A stretch of DNA of 64,000 nt from Caulobacter sp. UNC358MFTsu5.1 (GTDB lineage Bacteria > Pseudomonadota > Alphaproteobacteria > Caulobacterales > Caulobacteraceae): the NCBI RefSeq assembly GCF_000712075.1, contig NZ_JONW01000008.1, forward strand, positions 248,001 to 312,000, given 5' to 3'. Under the pieces are notes generated by a model. It was not told where the DNA came from and did no database searches. It was given only the letters and a program-made list of their open reading frames with translations. The translations under genes and the position numbers were made by a program. Positions within the stretch are counted from its first letter, which is position 1; every line of letters begins with the position of its first letter. This document shows positions 1 through 7,750 of this stretch, piece after piece.

Positions 1-146
1 GCGGTCGGGGCGTCCGCCGGCTTGGCCGGCTTCGCCGGCGCCTGCGCCTGCGCCTGCGCCGGGGCTGGCGCCGTCTGGGCCAGGGCCAGGCCGGGCGACA
101 GGATCGCCGTGGCGGCGAGCAGCAGGACTTTCAGACGCAAGGACAT
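1..146 (-). CDS. Secreted protein, N-terminal fragment
   Basis: Partial gene running off the left edge of the window on the minus strand. Translation from the ATG at 146 gives a classic signal peptide (basic MSLRLK, a run of Leu/Ala, then a cleavable ALAQ site) followed by an Ala/Pro/Gln/Lys-rich stretch of low complexity that reaches the edge. Only about 48 residues are visible, so no domain can be named. The Ala-Pro linker suggests a periplasmic or outer-surface protein. Frame and signal peptide are clear; function is unknown. Confidence 0.6.
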   Translation of the reverse strand, partial: MSLRLKVLLLAATAILSPGLALAQTAPAPAQAQAQAPAKPAKPADAPT

Positions 147-328
147 CCCCCGATGGACACTTGTGCGACAGGGCGAAGCTCGCCCACGACTTGGAAGCGC
201 GAAAGAGGCCAACTCGCGCCGCGAAGCAAATATCTTTTCGGCAATGTTCGTGCGCCAGATCGCCGCTTCGGCGGATGACAACGTTGCCATGGCGCCTTAA
301 GCCTGGACATCTAAGGGCGCTTGCGACC

Positions 329-342
329 TGATACCGCTAACA
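329..342. promoter_or_regulatory. LacI-family-type operator upstream of sugar transporter
   Basis: TGATACCGCTAACA has the symmetric skeleton TGnTAnCGnTAnCA around a central CG, the usual shape of LacI-family operators and like the XylR-type sites of Caulobacter xylose genes. It lies about 85 bp upstream of the transporter start at 426, in a short non-coding gap. The inference is repression of the transporter relieved by a sugar, most likely xylose. No repressor gene is in the window. Confidence 0.5.
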
Positions 343-425
343 TTAAGGTTCGAGCCAATCAAAGGCCCCAGTCCAGGGCTCGTTAGGGATCAAACGCGGC
401 CTTCGGGCCTATCGGGGAAAACAAA

Positions 426-1862
426 GTGGCATCTGTATCGAACGCCGGACCGAGCGCCGGCATGAGCGCGGACGGCGCGAAGGTCAACATGGCCTTCGTC
501 GCCGCCATCGTCGCCGTCGCGACCATCGGCGGCTTCATGTTCGGCTATGACAGCGGGGTCATCAACGGCACGCAGAACGGCCTGAAGGCCGCCTTCGGCC
601 TGACCGAAGCGGGCGAAGGCCTGAACGTGGCCGCCATCCTGCTGGGCTGCGCCTTCGGCGCTTTCGCCGCCGGCCGCCTGGCCGACGTGTGGGGCCGCCG
701 CACCGTGATGATCATCTCGGCCCTGCTGTTCCTCGTCAGCGCCCTGGGCACCGGCGCCGCCCACACCTCGCTGGTCTTCGTCGTGTTCCGCCTGATCGGC
801 GGCCTGGGCGTCGGCGCGGCCTCGGTGCTGTGCCCGGTCTACATCTCGGAAGTCACGCCCGCGAACATCCGCGGCCGCATGTCGTCCGTGCAGCAGATCA
901 TGATCATCACCGGCCTGACCGGCGCGTTCCTGGCCAACTACTTCCTGGCCCACACCGCCGGCAGCTCGACCGCCCCGTTCTGGCTGGGCCTGCCCGCCTG
1001 GCGCTGGATGTTCTGGATGCAGACCATCCCGGCCGGCATCTTCTTCCTGTGCCTGCTGAGCATCCCGGAAAGCCCGCGCTACCTGGTGACCAAGGGCAAG
1101 GACGCCGAGGCCGAGAAGATCCTGTCGCGCCTGTTCGGCGCGGGCCAGGGCGCCGCCAAGGTCGCCGAGATCCGCGCCTCGCTGGCCGCCGACCACCAGC
1201 CCAAGCTGTCCGACCTGCTGGACCCGGTGACCAAGAAGCTGCGCCCGATCCTGTGGGCCGGCCTGGTCCTGGCCGTCTTCCAGCAGCTGGTCGGCATCAA
1301 CATCGTCTTCTACTACGGCTCGGTGCTGTGGCAGTCGGTGGGCTTCACCGAGAACGACAGCCTGAAGATCAACATCCTGTCGGGCTCGCTCTCGATCCTG
1401 GCCTGCCTGCTGGCCATCGGCCTGATCGACAAGATCGGCCGCAAGCCGCTGCTGCTGATCGGCTCGGCCGGCATGGCCGTGACCCTGGGCGTGCTCACCT
1501 GGTGCTTCTCGACCGCCACCACGGTGAACGGCTCGCTGCACATGGCTGACAATGTGGGCCTGACCGCCCTGATCGCGGCCAACGCCTATGTGGTGTTCTT
1601 CAACCTCAGCTGGGGTCCGGTGATGTGGGTCATGCTGGGCGAGATGTTCCCCAACCAGATGCGCGGTTCGGCCCTGGCCGTCGCCGGCTTCGCCCAGTGG
1701 ATCGCCAACTTCGCGATCTCGTTCAGCTTCCCGATCATGAAGAAGATCAGCCTGCCGGCCACCTACGGCTTCTACGCCCTGTGCGCCCTGGTCTCCTACT
1801 TCCTGGTCCAGAAGCTGATCCAGGAGACGCGAGGCAAGGAACTGGAGGCGATGGAAGGCTAA
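426..1862 (+). CDS. MFS sugar porter (sugar:H+ symporter)
   Basis: A 478-residue protein of the sugar porter family of the major facilitator superfamily, with twelve hydrophobic segments. The family signatures are visible: GYDSGVINGT in TM1, GRLADVWGRRT in the TM2-3 loop, PESPRYLVTKG before the central loop, QQLVGIN in TM7, IDKIGRKPLLL in the TM8-9 loop, and a PETRG-like QETRGKELE end. It resembles XylE-type xylose/glucose symporters of the inner membrane. The start is GTG at 426, preceded by GGGGAA. The LacI-type operator at 329-342 and the GH43 enzyme downstream support import of a pentose, probably xylose, but the substrate is inferred. An intrinsic terminator follows the stop directly. 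Confidence 0.9.
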   Translation: MASVSNAGPSAGMSADGAKVNMAFVAAIVAVATIGGFMFGYDSGVINGTQNGLKAAFGLTEAGEGLNVAAILLGCAFGAFAAGRLADVWGRRTVMIISALLFLVSALGTGAAHTSLVFVVFRLIGGLGVGAASVLCPVYISEVTPANIRGRMSSVQQIMIITGLTGAFLANYFLAHTAGSSTAPFWLGLPAWRWMFWMQTIPAGIFFLCLLSIPESPRYLVTKGKDAEAEKILSRLFGAGQGAAKVAEIRASLAADHQPKLSDLLDPVTKKLRPILWAGLVLAVFQQLVGINIVFYYGSVLWQSVGFTENDSLKINILSGSLSILACLLAIGLIDKIGRKPLLLIGSAGMAVTLGVLTWCFSTATTVNGSLHMADNVGLTALIAANAYVVFFNLSWGPVMWVMLGEMFPNQMRGSALAVAGFAQWIANFAISFSFPIMKKISLPATYGFYALCALVSYFLVQKLIQETRGKELEAMEG

Positions 1863-1887
1863 AGGCCTTCCCTCACCGAAGACGAAG

Positions 1888-1921
1888 ACGCCCGGGAGGA
1901 CTGCCTCCCGGGCGTTTTTTT
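1888..1921 (+). terminator. Intrinsic terminator after sugar porter
   Basis: A perfect 12-bp stem (ACGCCCGGGAGG with its complement, 4-nt loop) is followed by seven T. It ends the transporter transcript 26 bp past the stop and separates it from the GH43 gene. Confidence 0.9.
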
Positions 1922-2080
1922 GTGCGGTTTCCGCGGCCGGCGGCGTTGTTTCAAGGTCCAGGTTCCTGCGCTGGAAAACCCCGGAAAAATGGGGCTTTGC
2001 CGCATATGACACCGGTGGACATCGCGCCAGGCTTGTCGCTAAGTGACGGCAAGAACGCGGAAGTTCGGGAGGAGTACCCC

Positions 2081-3718
2081 ATGGTCGATATCAACCGTCG
2101 CGGCGCGCTGGGTTCGCTGCTGACCGGCGCGGCCGTCGCCGCCGTTCCCGCCGCGTCCCCCCAAGTCGCTGGGGCCGCCCAGATGGGGACCCTGCCCGCC
2201 GCCCCGGCCGCCGGCGAAGGGCCGACCTGGGCCAAGGGGATCGAAGGCCAGCGCAAGGCCGACCTGGGGAACGGGACCTTCCTGAACCCGATCCTGGCCG
2301 GCGACCATCCCGACCCGTCGATCCTGAAGGACGGCGACGACTACTACATGACCCACTCGTCGTTCGACGCCTATCCCGGCCTGCTGATCTGGCGTTCAAA
2401 GGACCTGGTGAACTGGTCGCCGGTCGGCCCGGCCCTGAAGACCAATGTCGGCTCGATCTGGGCCCCCGAGCTCTGCAAGCACAAGGGCCGCTACTACATC
2501 TACCTGCCGGCCAAGTTCCCGGACAACAACACCAGCTACGTGATCTGGGCCGACAAGATCGAGGGCCCGTGGAGCGAGCCGGTCGACCTGAAGCTGCCGC
2601 GCTACATCGACCCCGGCCACGTGGTCGACGAGAAGGGCGTGCGCTGGCTGTTCCTGTCGGGCGGCGACCGCATCCAGCTGGCGCCCGACGGCCTGTCGAC
2701 GGTGGGAGAGCCCCAGCACGTCTACAATCCCTGGCGCTACCCGGACGACTGGGACGTCGAGGGCTTCTCGCCCGAGGGCCCCAAGGTGATGAAGAAGGGC
2801 GACTACTACTATCTGGTCACCGCCGTGGGCGGCACGGCCGGTCCGCCCACCGGCCACATGGTCATCGTCGCCCGCGCCAAGTCGCTGGCCGGCCCGTGGG
2901 AGGACGATCCCAGGAACCCGGTCGTGCGCACGACCAACAACAGCGAGACGTGGTGGTCGCGCGGCCACGCCACCCTGGTCGAGGGCCCCGGCGGCGACTG
3001 GTGGACCGTCTATCACGGCTACGAAAACGGCTTCTACACCCTGGGCCGCCAGACCCTGCTGGCCCCGGTGACCTGGACGAAGGACGGCTGGTTCGAGGTG
3101 GGCGGCGGCGATCTGTCCAAGCCCTTGGCCAAGCCCAGGGGCGGCAAGCCGGGCCCGCACGGCATGGCCCTGTCGGACGACTTCTCGACCGACAAGTACG
3201 GCGTGCAGTGGAGCTTCTTCGACCCCAAGCCGGGCGAGCGCGACCGGATCAAGCGCGAGGGCGGCGTCCTGACCCTGAAGGCCTCGGGCGAGGCCCCGTC
3301 CAGCGGCGCGCCGCTGATCTTCGTCAACGGCGACCAGGCCTACGAGATCGAGTGCGAGATCGAGATCGACCCGGACACCCGCGCCGGCCTGATCCTGTTC
3401 TACGACCGCCAGCTCTATTGCGGCCTGGGCTTCGACGCGAAGAACTTCGTCACCCACCAGTACGGCATTGAGCGCGGACGGCCCTCGAACCCGCACGGGT
3501 CGAAGATGCTGATGCGACTGCGCAACGACCGCCACATCGTGGCCTTCCACACCAGCGGCGACGGCGGGGCGACCTGGAAGCGGTTCGACCGGGGCATGGA
3601 GGTCTCGGGCTACCACCACAACGTCCGCGGCGGCTTCCTGATGCTGAAGCCGGGCCTCTACGCGGCGGGCAAGGGCTCGGCGCGGTTCCGGAACTTCAAG
3701 TACCGGGCGCTGGCTTAG
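2081..3718 (+). CDS. Glycoside hydrolase family 43 (beta-xylosidase / arabinofuranosidase type)
   Basis: 545 residues. The start at 2081 has a good GGGAGGAG ribosome site and gives a Tat-like signal (NRRGALGSLL). The GH43 five-bladed propeller spans about 65-360: catalytic Asp78 in HPDPS, pKa-modulating Asp177 in YIDPGH and general acid Glu232 in PEGP. A C-terminal beta-sandwich of about 180 residues (from LSDDFSTDKYG) matches the concanavalin-like domain that completes the active site in GH43 beta-xylosidases. It probably cleaves xylose or arabinose from hemicellulose fragments in the periplasm. It has its own transcript, since a strong terminator separates it from the transporter. Exact substrate is not determinable. 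Confidence 0.9.
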   Translation: MVDINRRGALGSLLTGAAVAAVPAASPQVAGAAQMGTLPAAPAAGEGPTWAKGIEGQRKADLGNGTFLNPILAGDHPDPSILKDGDDYYMTHSSFDAYPGLLIWRSKDLVNWSPVGPALKTNVGSIWAPELCKHKGRYYIYLPAKFPDNNTSYVIWADKIEGPWSEPVDLKLPRYIDPGHVVDEKGVRWLFLSGGDRIQLAPDGLSTVGEPQHVYNPWRYPDDWDVEGFSPEGPKVMKKGDYYYLVTAVGGTAGPPTGHMVIVARAKSLAGPWEDDPRNPVVRTTNNSETWWSRGHATLVEGPGGDWWTVYHGYENGFYTLGRQTLLAPVTWTKDGWFEVGGGDLSKPLAKPRGGKPGPHGMALSDDFSTDKYGVQWSFFDPKPGERDRIKREGGVLTLKASGEAPSSGAPLIFVNGDQAYEIECEIEIDPDTRAGLILFYDRQLYCGLGFDAKNFVTHQYGIERGRPSNPHGSKMLMRLRNDRHIVAFHTSGDGGATWKRFDRGMEVSGYHHNVRGGFLMLKPGLYAAGKGSARFRNFKYRALA

Positions 3719-3742
3719 GACGTCTTCAAAACGCACCGACGG

Positions 3743-3854
3743 GTTGTCTTCCCGGAAGCCTCGTAGAGGCTGTCCGGGACCCAGGGGACTGGGCGAAGGC
3801 GGTGCGGTTCACCTGGGTCCCGGACAAGCGCTGCGCGCTTTCCGGGATGACAAC
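3743..3854. repeat. 112-bp intergenic inverted repeat, family A copy 1
   Basis: Begins GTTGTCTTCCCGGAAGCC and ends with the complementary TTTCCGGGATGACAAC, so the whole unit can fold back on itself, with internal arms (CCTCGTAGAGG, GGGACCCAGG/CCTGGGTCCC). A second full-length copy of exactly the same size is at 27693-27804 and a truncated one at 62532-62603. It lies directly upstream of the CE12 gene. Confidence 0.85.
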
Positions 3855-3878
3855 GAAATGGGTTGGGAACACCAGGAC

Positions 3879-4745
3879 ATGAAAATGCTCGCCCCCCTCC
3901 TCCTCGCCGCCGCCCTCGTCGCGACGCCCGCCCTCGCCCAGACCGATCCGCCGCCGTTCAAGGCGACCAAGGTCGTGCTGGTGGGCGACTCGACCACGGC
4001 GGTGAACAGCGGCTGGGGCGGGGCGTTCTGCGCCACGCGGGTGACCTCGAACGTCGCCTGCGTGAACCTGGGACGGGGCGGGCGCAGCACCAAAACCTAC
4101 CGCTCCGAGGGGTCGTGGACCCTGGCCCTGGGCGAGATGAAGGGTGGGCCGTTCGTCGACACCTATGTGCTGATCCAGTTCGGCCACAACGACGCCTACG
4201 GCCGGGCCGAGCGCCTGACCGACCTGAAGACCGAGTTCCCGGCCAATCTGAAGCGCTTCGTCGAGGAGGCCCGTGCGGCCGGCGCCCGTCCGGTGCTGGT
4301 CACGCCGCTGTCGCGCCGGCAGTTCAAGGACGGCAGGCTGGTCGACGACCTGATCCCGTGGGCCGACGCCGTCCGCGCCGTGGCCGCCGAGACCGGCACG
4401 CCGCTGGTCGACCTGAACGCCCGCAGCGCCGCGGCCGCCCAGGCCCTGGGCGCGCTGAAGGCCGGCGACTGGGCCGAGGCCCCGCCCTCGCCCGCCGTGG
4501 CCAAGGCGATCGCCGGCGGCACGACGGTGGGGGTCAAGTTCTACGAGCCGCCGATCCCCGGCGCCGCCCCCGTGCCCATGGACCCGCCCGCGCCGCCCCC
4601 GGCCGCGCCGCCGGCCACCGGCCGGTTCGAGCCCTTGTTCGACTACACCCACCTGGGGCCGGTCGGCGCGGCGGCGTGCTCGGAGATCATCGCGCGGGAG
4701 CTGGTGAAGGCGGTTCCCGCGCTGGCGCGGAACCTGGTTCCGTAA
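3879..4745 (+). CDS. SGNH/GDSL acetylesterase (CE12, rhamnogalacturonan/pectin acetylesterase type)
   Basis: 288 residues from the ATG at 3879 (a second ATG at 3885 is equally possible); either start gives a signal peptide ending ALAQ. SGNH blocks are present: GDST with the nucleophile Ser, the block II Gly in NLGRGGRS, the GHND block and a C-terminal DYTHLG supplying the Asp-His pair. This order and the VVLVGDSTTA start are typical of CE12 enzymes that remove acetyl groups from pectin (rhamnogalacturonan) or xylan. A Pro/Ala-rich insert lies around residues 228-248. Upstream is repeat copy A1; downstream is a terminator-like repeat. Likely periplasmic. Confidence 0.85.
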   Translation: MKMLAPLLLAAALVATPALAQTDPPPFKATKVVLVGDSTTAVNSGWGGAFCATRVTSNVACVNLGRGGRSTKTYRSEGSWTLALGEMKGGPFVDTYVLIQFGHNDAYGRAERLTDLKTEFPANLKRFVEEARAAGARPVLVTPLSRRQFKDGRLVDDLIPWADAVRAVAAETGTPLVDLNARSAAAAQALGALKAGDWAEAPPSPAVAKAIAGGTTVGVKFYEPPIPGAAPVPMDPPAPPPAAPPATGRFEPLFDYTHLGPVGAAACSEIIARELVKAVPALARNLVP

Positions 4746-4753
4746 GCAAAAAG

Positions 4754-4822
4754 CCGCTCATCCCGGCGAATGCCGGGATGGGCGGGTTTTGGGGGTGGGG
4801 ACACGCGCAAGCGCATGTCCCC
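4754..4822. repeat. Repeat families B (partial) and C (half) in tandem; probable terminator
   Basis: CTCATCCCGGCGAATGCCGG, extended by flanking complementary bases and followed by GGGTTTT, forms a terminator-like hairpin for the esterase gene. It is followed at 4797-4822 by a short family-C unit, an imperfect inverted repeat GGGGACACGCGC / GCGCATGTCCCC. Longer relatives of B occur at 14742 and 35855, and of C at 13496, 40681 and 63583. Confidence 0.75.
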
Positions 4823-4830
4823 GATCCATA

Positions 4831-5583
4831 CTACTGAGCCGGAGCCGCCGCCGGGGCCTTGGCCAGGGCCGGGCCGCTGAACTCGGCCTCGATGGTCACG
4901 TCCACCGCGTCGCCGACGCCCATGGTCGAGCCGGGCGCGGGCACGCCGAAGCCCATGCCGAACTCCGAGCGGTTGAACACGCCCTTGGCCGAGAAGCCGA
5001 CGCGGGCGTGCGGGTCCATCGGATGGCCCGCGTAGCCGCCATTGAAGGTGACGTCCAGAACCACCGGCTTGGTCACGCCGTGCAGGCTGAAGTCGCCGGT
5101 GACCTTGGCGGTGTTGGCGCCGGTGACCTCGACCTTGGTCGAGCGGAAAGTGATGGCCGGGTACTGGGCCGAGTCCAGCCAGGCCTTGCCGGTCAGCTCC
5201 TCCTTGAAGCCGGCCGGCGGGGCGTTCAGCGCCAGAGACTTGGGATCGATGGTCGCCTCGATGCTGGAGGCCGACGGGTTGGCCGGGTCGAGCTTCAGCT
5301 TGGCGTCGAAGTCGGCGAACCGCGCGGTGTAGCGCGAGAAGCCCATGTGGCTGACCTTGAACTCCAGGCTCGCATGGGCCTTGTCCAGCGTGTAGTCGCC
5401 GGCCGGGACGTCGGGCATCACGAACTTGTCGGCCGAGGCGGCCGGGGCGGCGGGCGCGGCGGCGGGGGCCTCGACCTTCTTGGCGGTCGGCGGCGAGCAG
5501 GCCGCCAGGGCCAGGGCGGCGGCGCCGGCCAGGAGGGCGGCATAGGTCCGGACGGAGGACAGGCGAACGGTCGGATAGGTCAT
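4831..5583 (-). CDS. YceI-family lipoprotein
   Basis: 250 residues from the ATG at 5583 (GGGAAG ribosome site). The N-terminus is a lipoprotein signal with lipobox LAAC, followed by an Ala/Pro linker. The C-terminal ~180 residues are a YceI lipocalin-like barrel: DYTLDKAHASLEFKVSHMG, FDAKLKLDP, TFRSTKVEVTG, DFSLHGVTKPVVLDVTF and FNRSEFGMG are family hallmarks. YceI proteins bind isoprenoid-type lipids in the periplasm and are often stress or pH inducible; the ligand here is unknown. It is convergent with the esterase gene. Confidence 0.9.
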   Translation of the reverse strand: MTYPTVRLSSVRTYAALLAGAAALALAACSPPTAKKVEAPAAAPAAPAASADKFVMPDVPAGDYTLDKAHASLEFKVSHMGFSRYTARFADFDAKLKLDPANPSASSIEATIDPKSLALNAPPAGFKEELTGKAWLDSAQYPAITFRSTKVEVTGANTAKVTGDFSLHGVTKPVVLDVTFNGGYAGHPMDPHARVGFSAKGVFNRSEFGMGFGVPAPGSTMGVGDAVDVTIEAEFSGPALAKAPAAAPAQ

Positions 5584-5782
5584 GGCGTCTTCCCTGCTGT
5601 GCGCCGTCCCCGATTCCGAGGCGCGCGATCTCACGAAGGACGTGGGACGGCGTGCGGTTCCGACATCGGGGCGGCGCGTTTTTTCGTCATGACTTGACGT
5701 TACGGAAGGCGCGGCGATGCTGTCCACCGCGACTTCGCTCCGACCACGCCCCTTGGAGACGCCCTTGAGCCGCCCCGCGACC

Positions 5783-6382
5783 CTAGCTGAGCAGTTGACG
5801 GAGCGTCCGGCGCAGGACCTCGGTCAAGGGGCCGCGATCGGTGTCGGGGTGGTTGACCGCCCGGATGATCATGCCGTCGAACAGCAGGCCCACGGCCTCG
5901 CAGCGGGCCTGGAACTCGGCGTCGGTCCATTCGGGCTTGCGGCTGCGGTCCAGCATGGCCTGGGCGTAGACGCGCTCCTGGGCGTCGGCGGCGCGCAGGA
6001 TGGCGGCGACCTTGGGATTGCGGCTGGCCTCGGCCAGGACTTCCAGCGTCAGGGCCGCGCGGCCCAGGTCGAAGCACTTGTCGACGGCTTCGGGCAGGTG
6101 TTCGGACAGGGCGTCGACCAGATTGCCCGGCCGGCTTTCCATCTCGGCGAACTTCTCGCGCATCTCGGCCAGGTCCTGGGCGACGATGGCGGCGATGATC
6201 GCCTCCTTGTTCTCGAAATAGCGGTAGATCTGGCCCACGCTCAGGCCCGCGGCCTTGGCGATCTCGGCCATGCTGGCGCCGTGGAACCCGGCCTGCCGCA
6301 CGCAGTCGCACGCCGCGTCCAGGATCTGCTGCCGCCGCGCCTCAGGTGTCGGCCGAAGCGGCGTGTTGGCGTCGTCGATCAT
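5783..6382 (-). CDS. tipR: TetR-family repressor of the adjacent AcrAB-NodT operon (TipR-like)
   Basis: 199 residues. The N-terminal TetR helix-turn-helix (residues about 14-60: RQQILDAACDCVRQAGFHGASMAEIAKAAGLSVGQIYRYFENKE) is canonical; the rest is an all-helical ligand/dimer domain. It is transcribed divergently from the RND efflux operon, with a perfect 22-bp palindrome between them (6481-6502). In Caulobacter crescentus the TetR protein TipR represses acrAB-nodT from the same arrangement; orthology is inferred from context. Probably autoregulated. Confidence 0.85.
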   Translation of the reverse strand: MIDDANTPLRPTPEARRQQILDAACDCVRQAGFHGASMAEIAKAAGLSVGQIYRYFENKEAIIAAIVAQDLAEMREKFAEMESRPGNLVDALSEHLPEAVDKCFDLGRAALTLEVLAEASRNPKVAAILRAADAQERVYAQAMLDRSRKPEWTDAEFQARCEAVGLLFDGMIIRAVNHPDTDRGPLTEVLRRTLRQLLS

Positions 6383-6442
6383 CGAAAGCTTCGCTTCCCA
6401 ATTAAATTTCCGTCACGTCAAGCTGGACGGAACCCCCGGCGG

Positions 6443-6471
6443 TTGACTTGCGACAACCCCGTGCCTATGTC
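6443..6471 (+). promoter_or_regulatory. Predicted promoter of acrAB-nodT
   Basis: TTGACT (6443-6448), a 17-bp spacer, then TATGTC (6466-6471) is a plausible sigma-70-type promoter. The TetR palindrome begins ten bases further down, over the expected transcription start, so bound repressor would block initiation. Confidence 0.5.
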
Positions 6472-6480
6472 CAGCCCCGT

Positions 6481-6502
6481 TGAGAATGAACGTTCATTCT
6501 CA
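6481..6502. promoter_or_regulatory. Perfect 22-bp palindrome, TetR operator
   Basis: The core GAGAATGAACGTTCATTCTC plus one complementary base pair outside is perfectly self-complementary. The GAATGAACGTTCATTC centre is typical of AcrR/TetR-type operators. It lies between the divergent TetR gene and acrA. Confidence 0.8.
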
Positions 6503-6571
6503 TGTTGGTTACCATCAGGGCGTCGTCAAGGCTGAAGGCCTGCGACGCCCTGTCGCTCCTGGGGTTTCTGC

Positions 6572-7738
6572 ATGTCTCTCGACCGTTCTCGCGCCGTCCT
6601 CTCGGCGGCCTCCCTGGCGGCCATCGCTCTAACCCTGGCGGCCTGCGGCCAAGGCAAGGGCGGGGCCGGCGGCATGGGAGCCGGCGGCCCGACTCCGGTC
6701 GGCGTCGTCATCGCCAAGACCGAGCCGGTCACCCTGACCTCCGAGCTGACCGGCCGCACTTCGGCCTATCTGGTCTCCGAAGTCCGCCCGCAGGTCGGCG
6801 GCATCATCAAGGCCCGGCTGTTCCAGGAAGGCGGTTACGTCCGCGCCGGCCAGCCGCTGTACCAGATCGACCCGGCCACCTATCAGGCGGCCTACAACAG
6901 CGCCGCCGCGGGCCTCGCCCAGGCCCAGGCCACCGCCACGGCCGCCAAGCTGAAGGCCGACCGCTACAAGGGTCTGGTCGAGATCAACGCGGTGTCCAAG
7001 CAGGACAACGACGACGCCCAGGCCGCCGCCCTGCAGGCCGCCGCCAACGTCGCCGCCCAGAAGGCCGCCCTCGACAACGCCCGCATCAACCTGGGCTGGA
7101 CCAAGGTGGTCTCGCCGATCTCGGGCCGCATCGGCAAGAGCTCGGTCACCCCGGGCGCCCTGGTCACCGCCAGCCAGGCCACCGCCCTGTCCACGGTCCA
7201 GGACCTGTCCAAGATCTACGTCGACCTGACCCAGTCGTCGGCCGACATGCTGAAGCTGCAGTCGGCGCTGAACAGCGGCCAGCTGGGCCGCAGCGGCTCG
7301 GCCCAGGTGACCCTGAAGCTGGAAGACGGCTCGACCTATCCGATCCAGGGCCGCCTGGAGTTCTCGGACGTCACGGTCGACCCGACCACCGGCTCGGTCG
7401 GCCTGCGCGCCACCTTCGACAACCCCAACGGCGTCCTGCTGCCGGGCATGTACGTCCGCGCCGTGCTCGGCAAGGGCGTGGCCAACAGCGGCATGCTGAT
7501 CCCGCAGGCGGCCGTCAGCCGCGACCCCAAGGGCAACGCCACCGTCATGGTGGTCGGCGCCAAGGGCGCGGCCGAGCCCCGCCAGATCGTCACCACCCAG
7601 ACGGTGGGCGACAAATGGCTGGTCAGCTCGGGCCTGAACCCCGGCGACCAGGTCATCGTCGAGGGCCTGCAGAAGGTCCGCCCCGGCGCCCCGGTGAAGC
7701 CGGCCGTCATCACCGCCGCTCCCGCTGCTGCTCAGTAA
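6572..7738 (+). CDS. acrA: RND efflux periplasmic adaptor (membrane fusion lipoprotein)
   Basis: 388 residues. A lipoprotein signal ends in LAAC (Cys27), followed by a short Gly-rich linker. Family features in order: the barrel-sandwich half PQVGGIIKARLFQEGGYVRAGQPLYQIDP, an alpha-helical hairpin rich in Ala/Gln, the second lipoyl half INLGWTKVVSPISGRIGKSSVTPGALV, the beta-barrel and the membrane-proximal domain. It links the inner-membrane pump to the outer-membrane channel. First gene of a tight operon (12-nt gap to acrB) under the TetR operator. Confidence 0.93.
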   Translation: MSLDRSRAVLSAASLAAIALTLAACGQGKGGAGGMGAGGPTPVGVVIAKTEPVTLTSELTGRTSAYLVSEVRPQVGGIIKARLFQEGGYVRAGQPLYQIDPATYQAAYNSAAAGLAQAQATATAAKLKADRYKGLVEINAVSKQDNDDAQAAALQAAANVAAQKAALDNARINLGWTKVVSPISGRIGKSSVTPGALVTASQATALSTVQDLSKIYVDLTQSSADMLKLQSALNSGQLGRSGSAQVTLKLEDGSTYPIQGRLEFSDVTVDPTTGSVGLRATFDNPNGVLLPGMYVRAVLGKGVANSGMLIPQAAVSRDPKGNATVMVVGAKGAAEPRQIVTTQTVGDKWLVSSGLNPGDQVIVEGLQKVRPGAPVKPAVITAAPAAAQ

Positions 7739-7750
7739 GGCCGGACTGTC

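Noticed and set aside
2007..2021. Full LacI-type operator upstream of GH43
   Set aside because: Only the 8-bp core CACCGGTG is symmetric; outer bases do not match, so it is mentioned as an echo and not annotated as an operator.
1625..2080. N-terminal extension of the GH43 gene through the terminator region
   Set aside because: It would read through the end of the transporter and the terminator. The start at 2081 has a strong ribosome site and a Tat signal.
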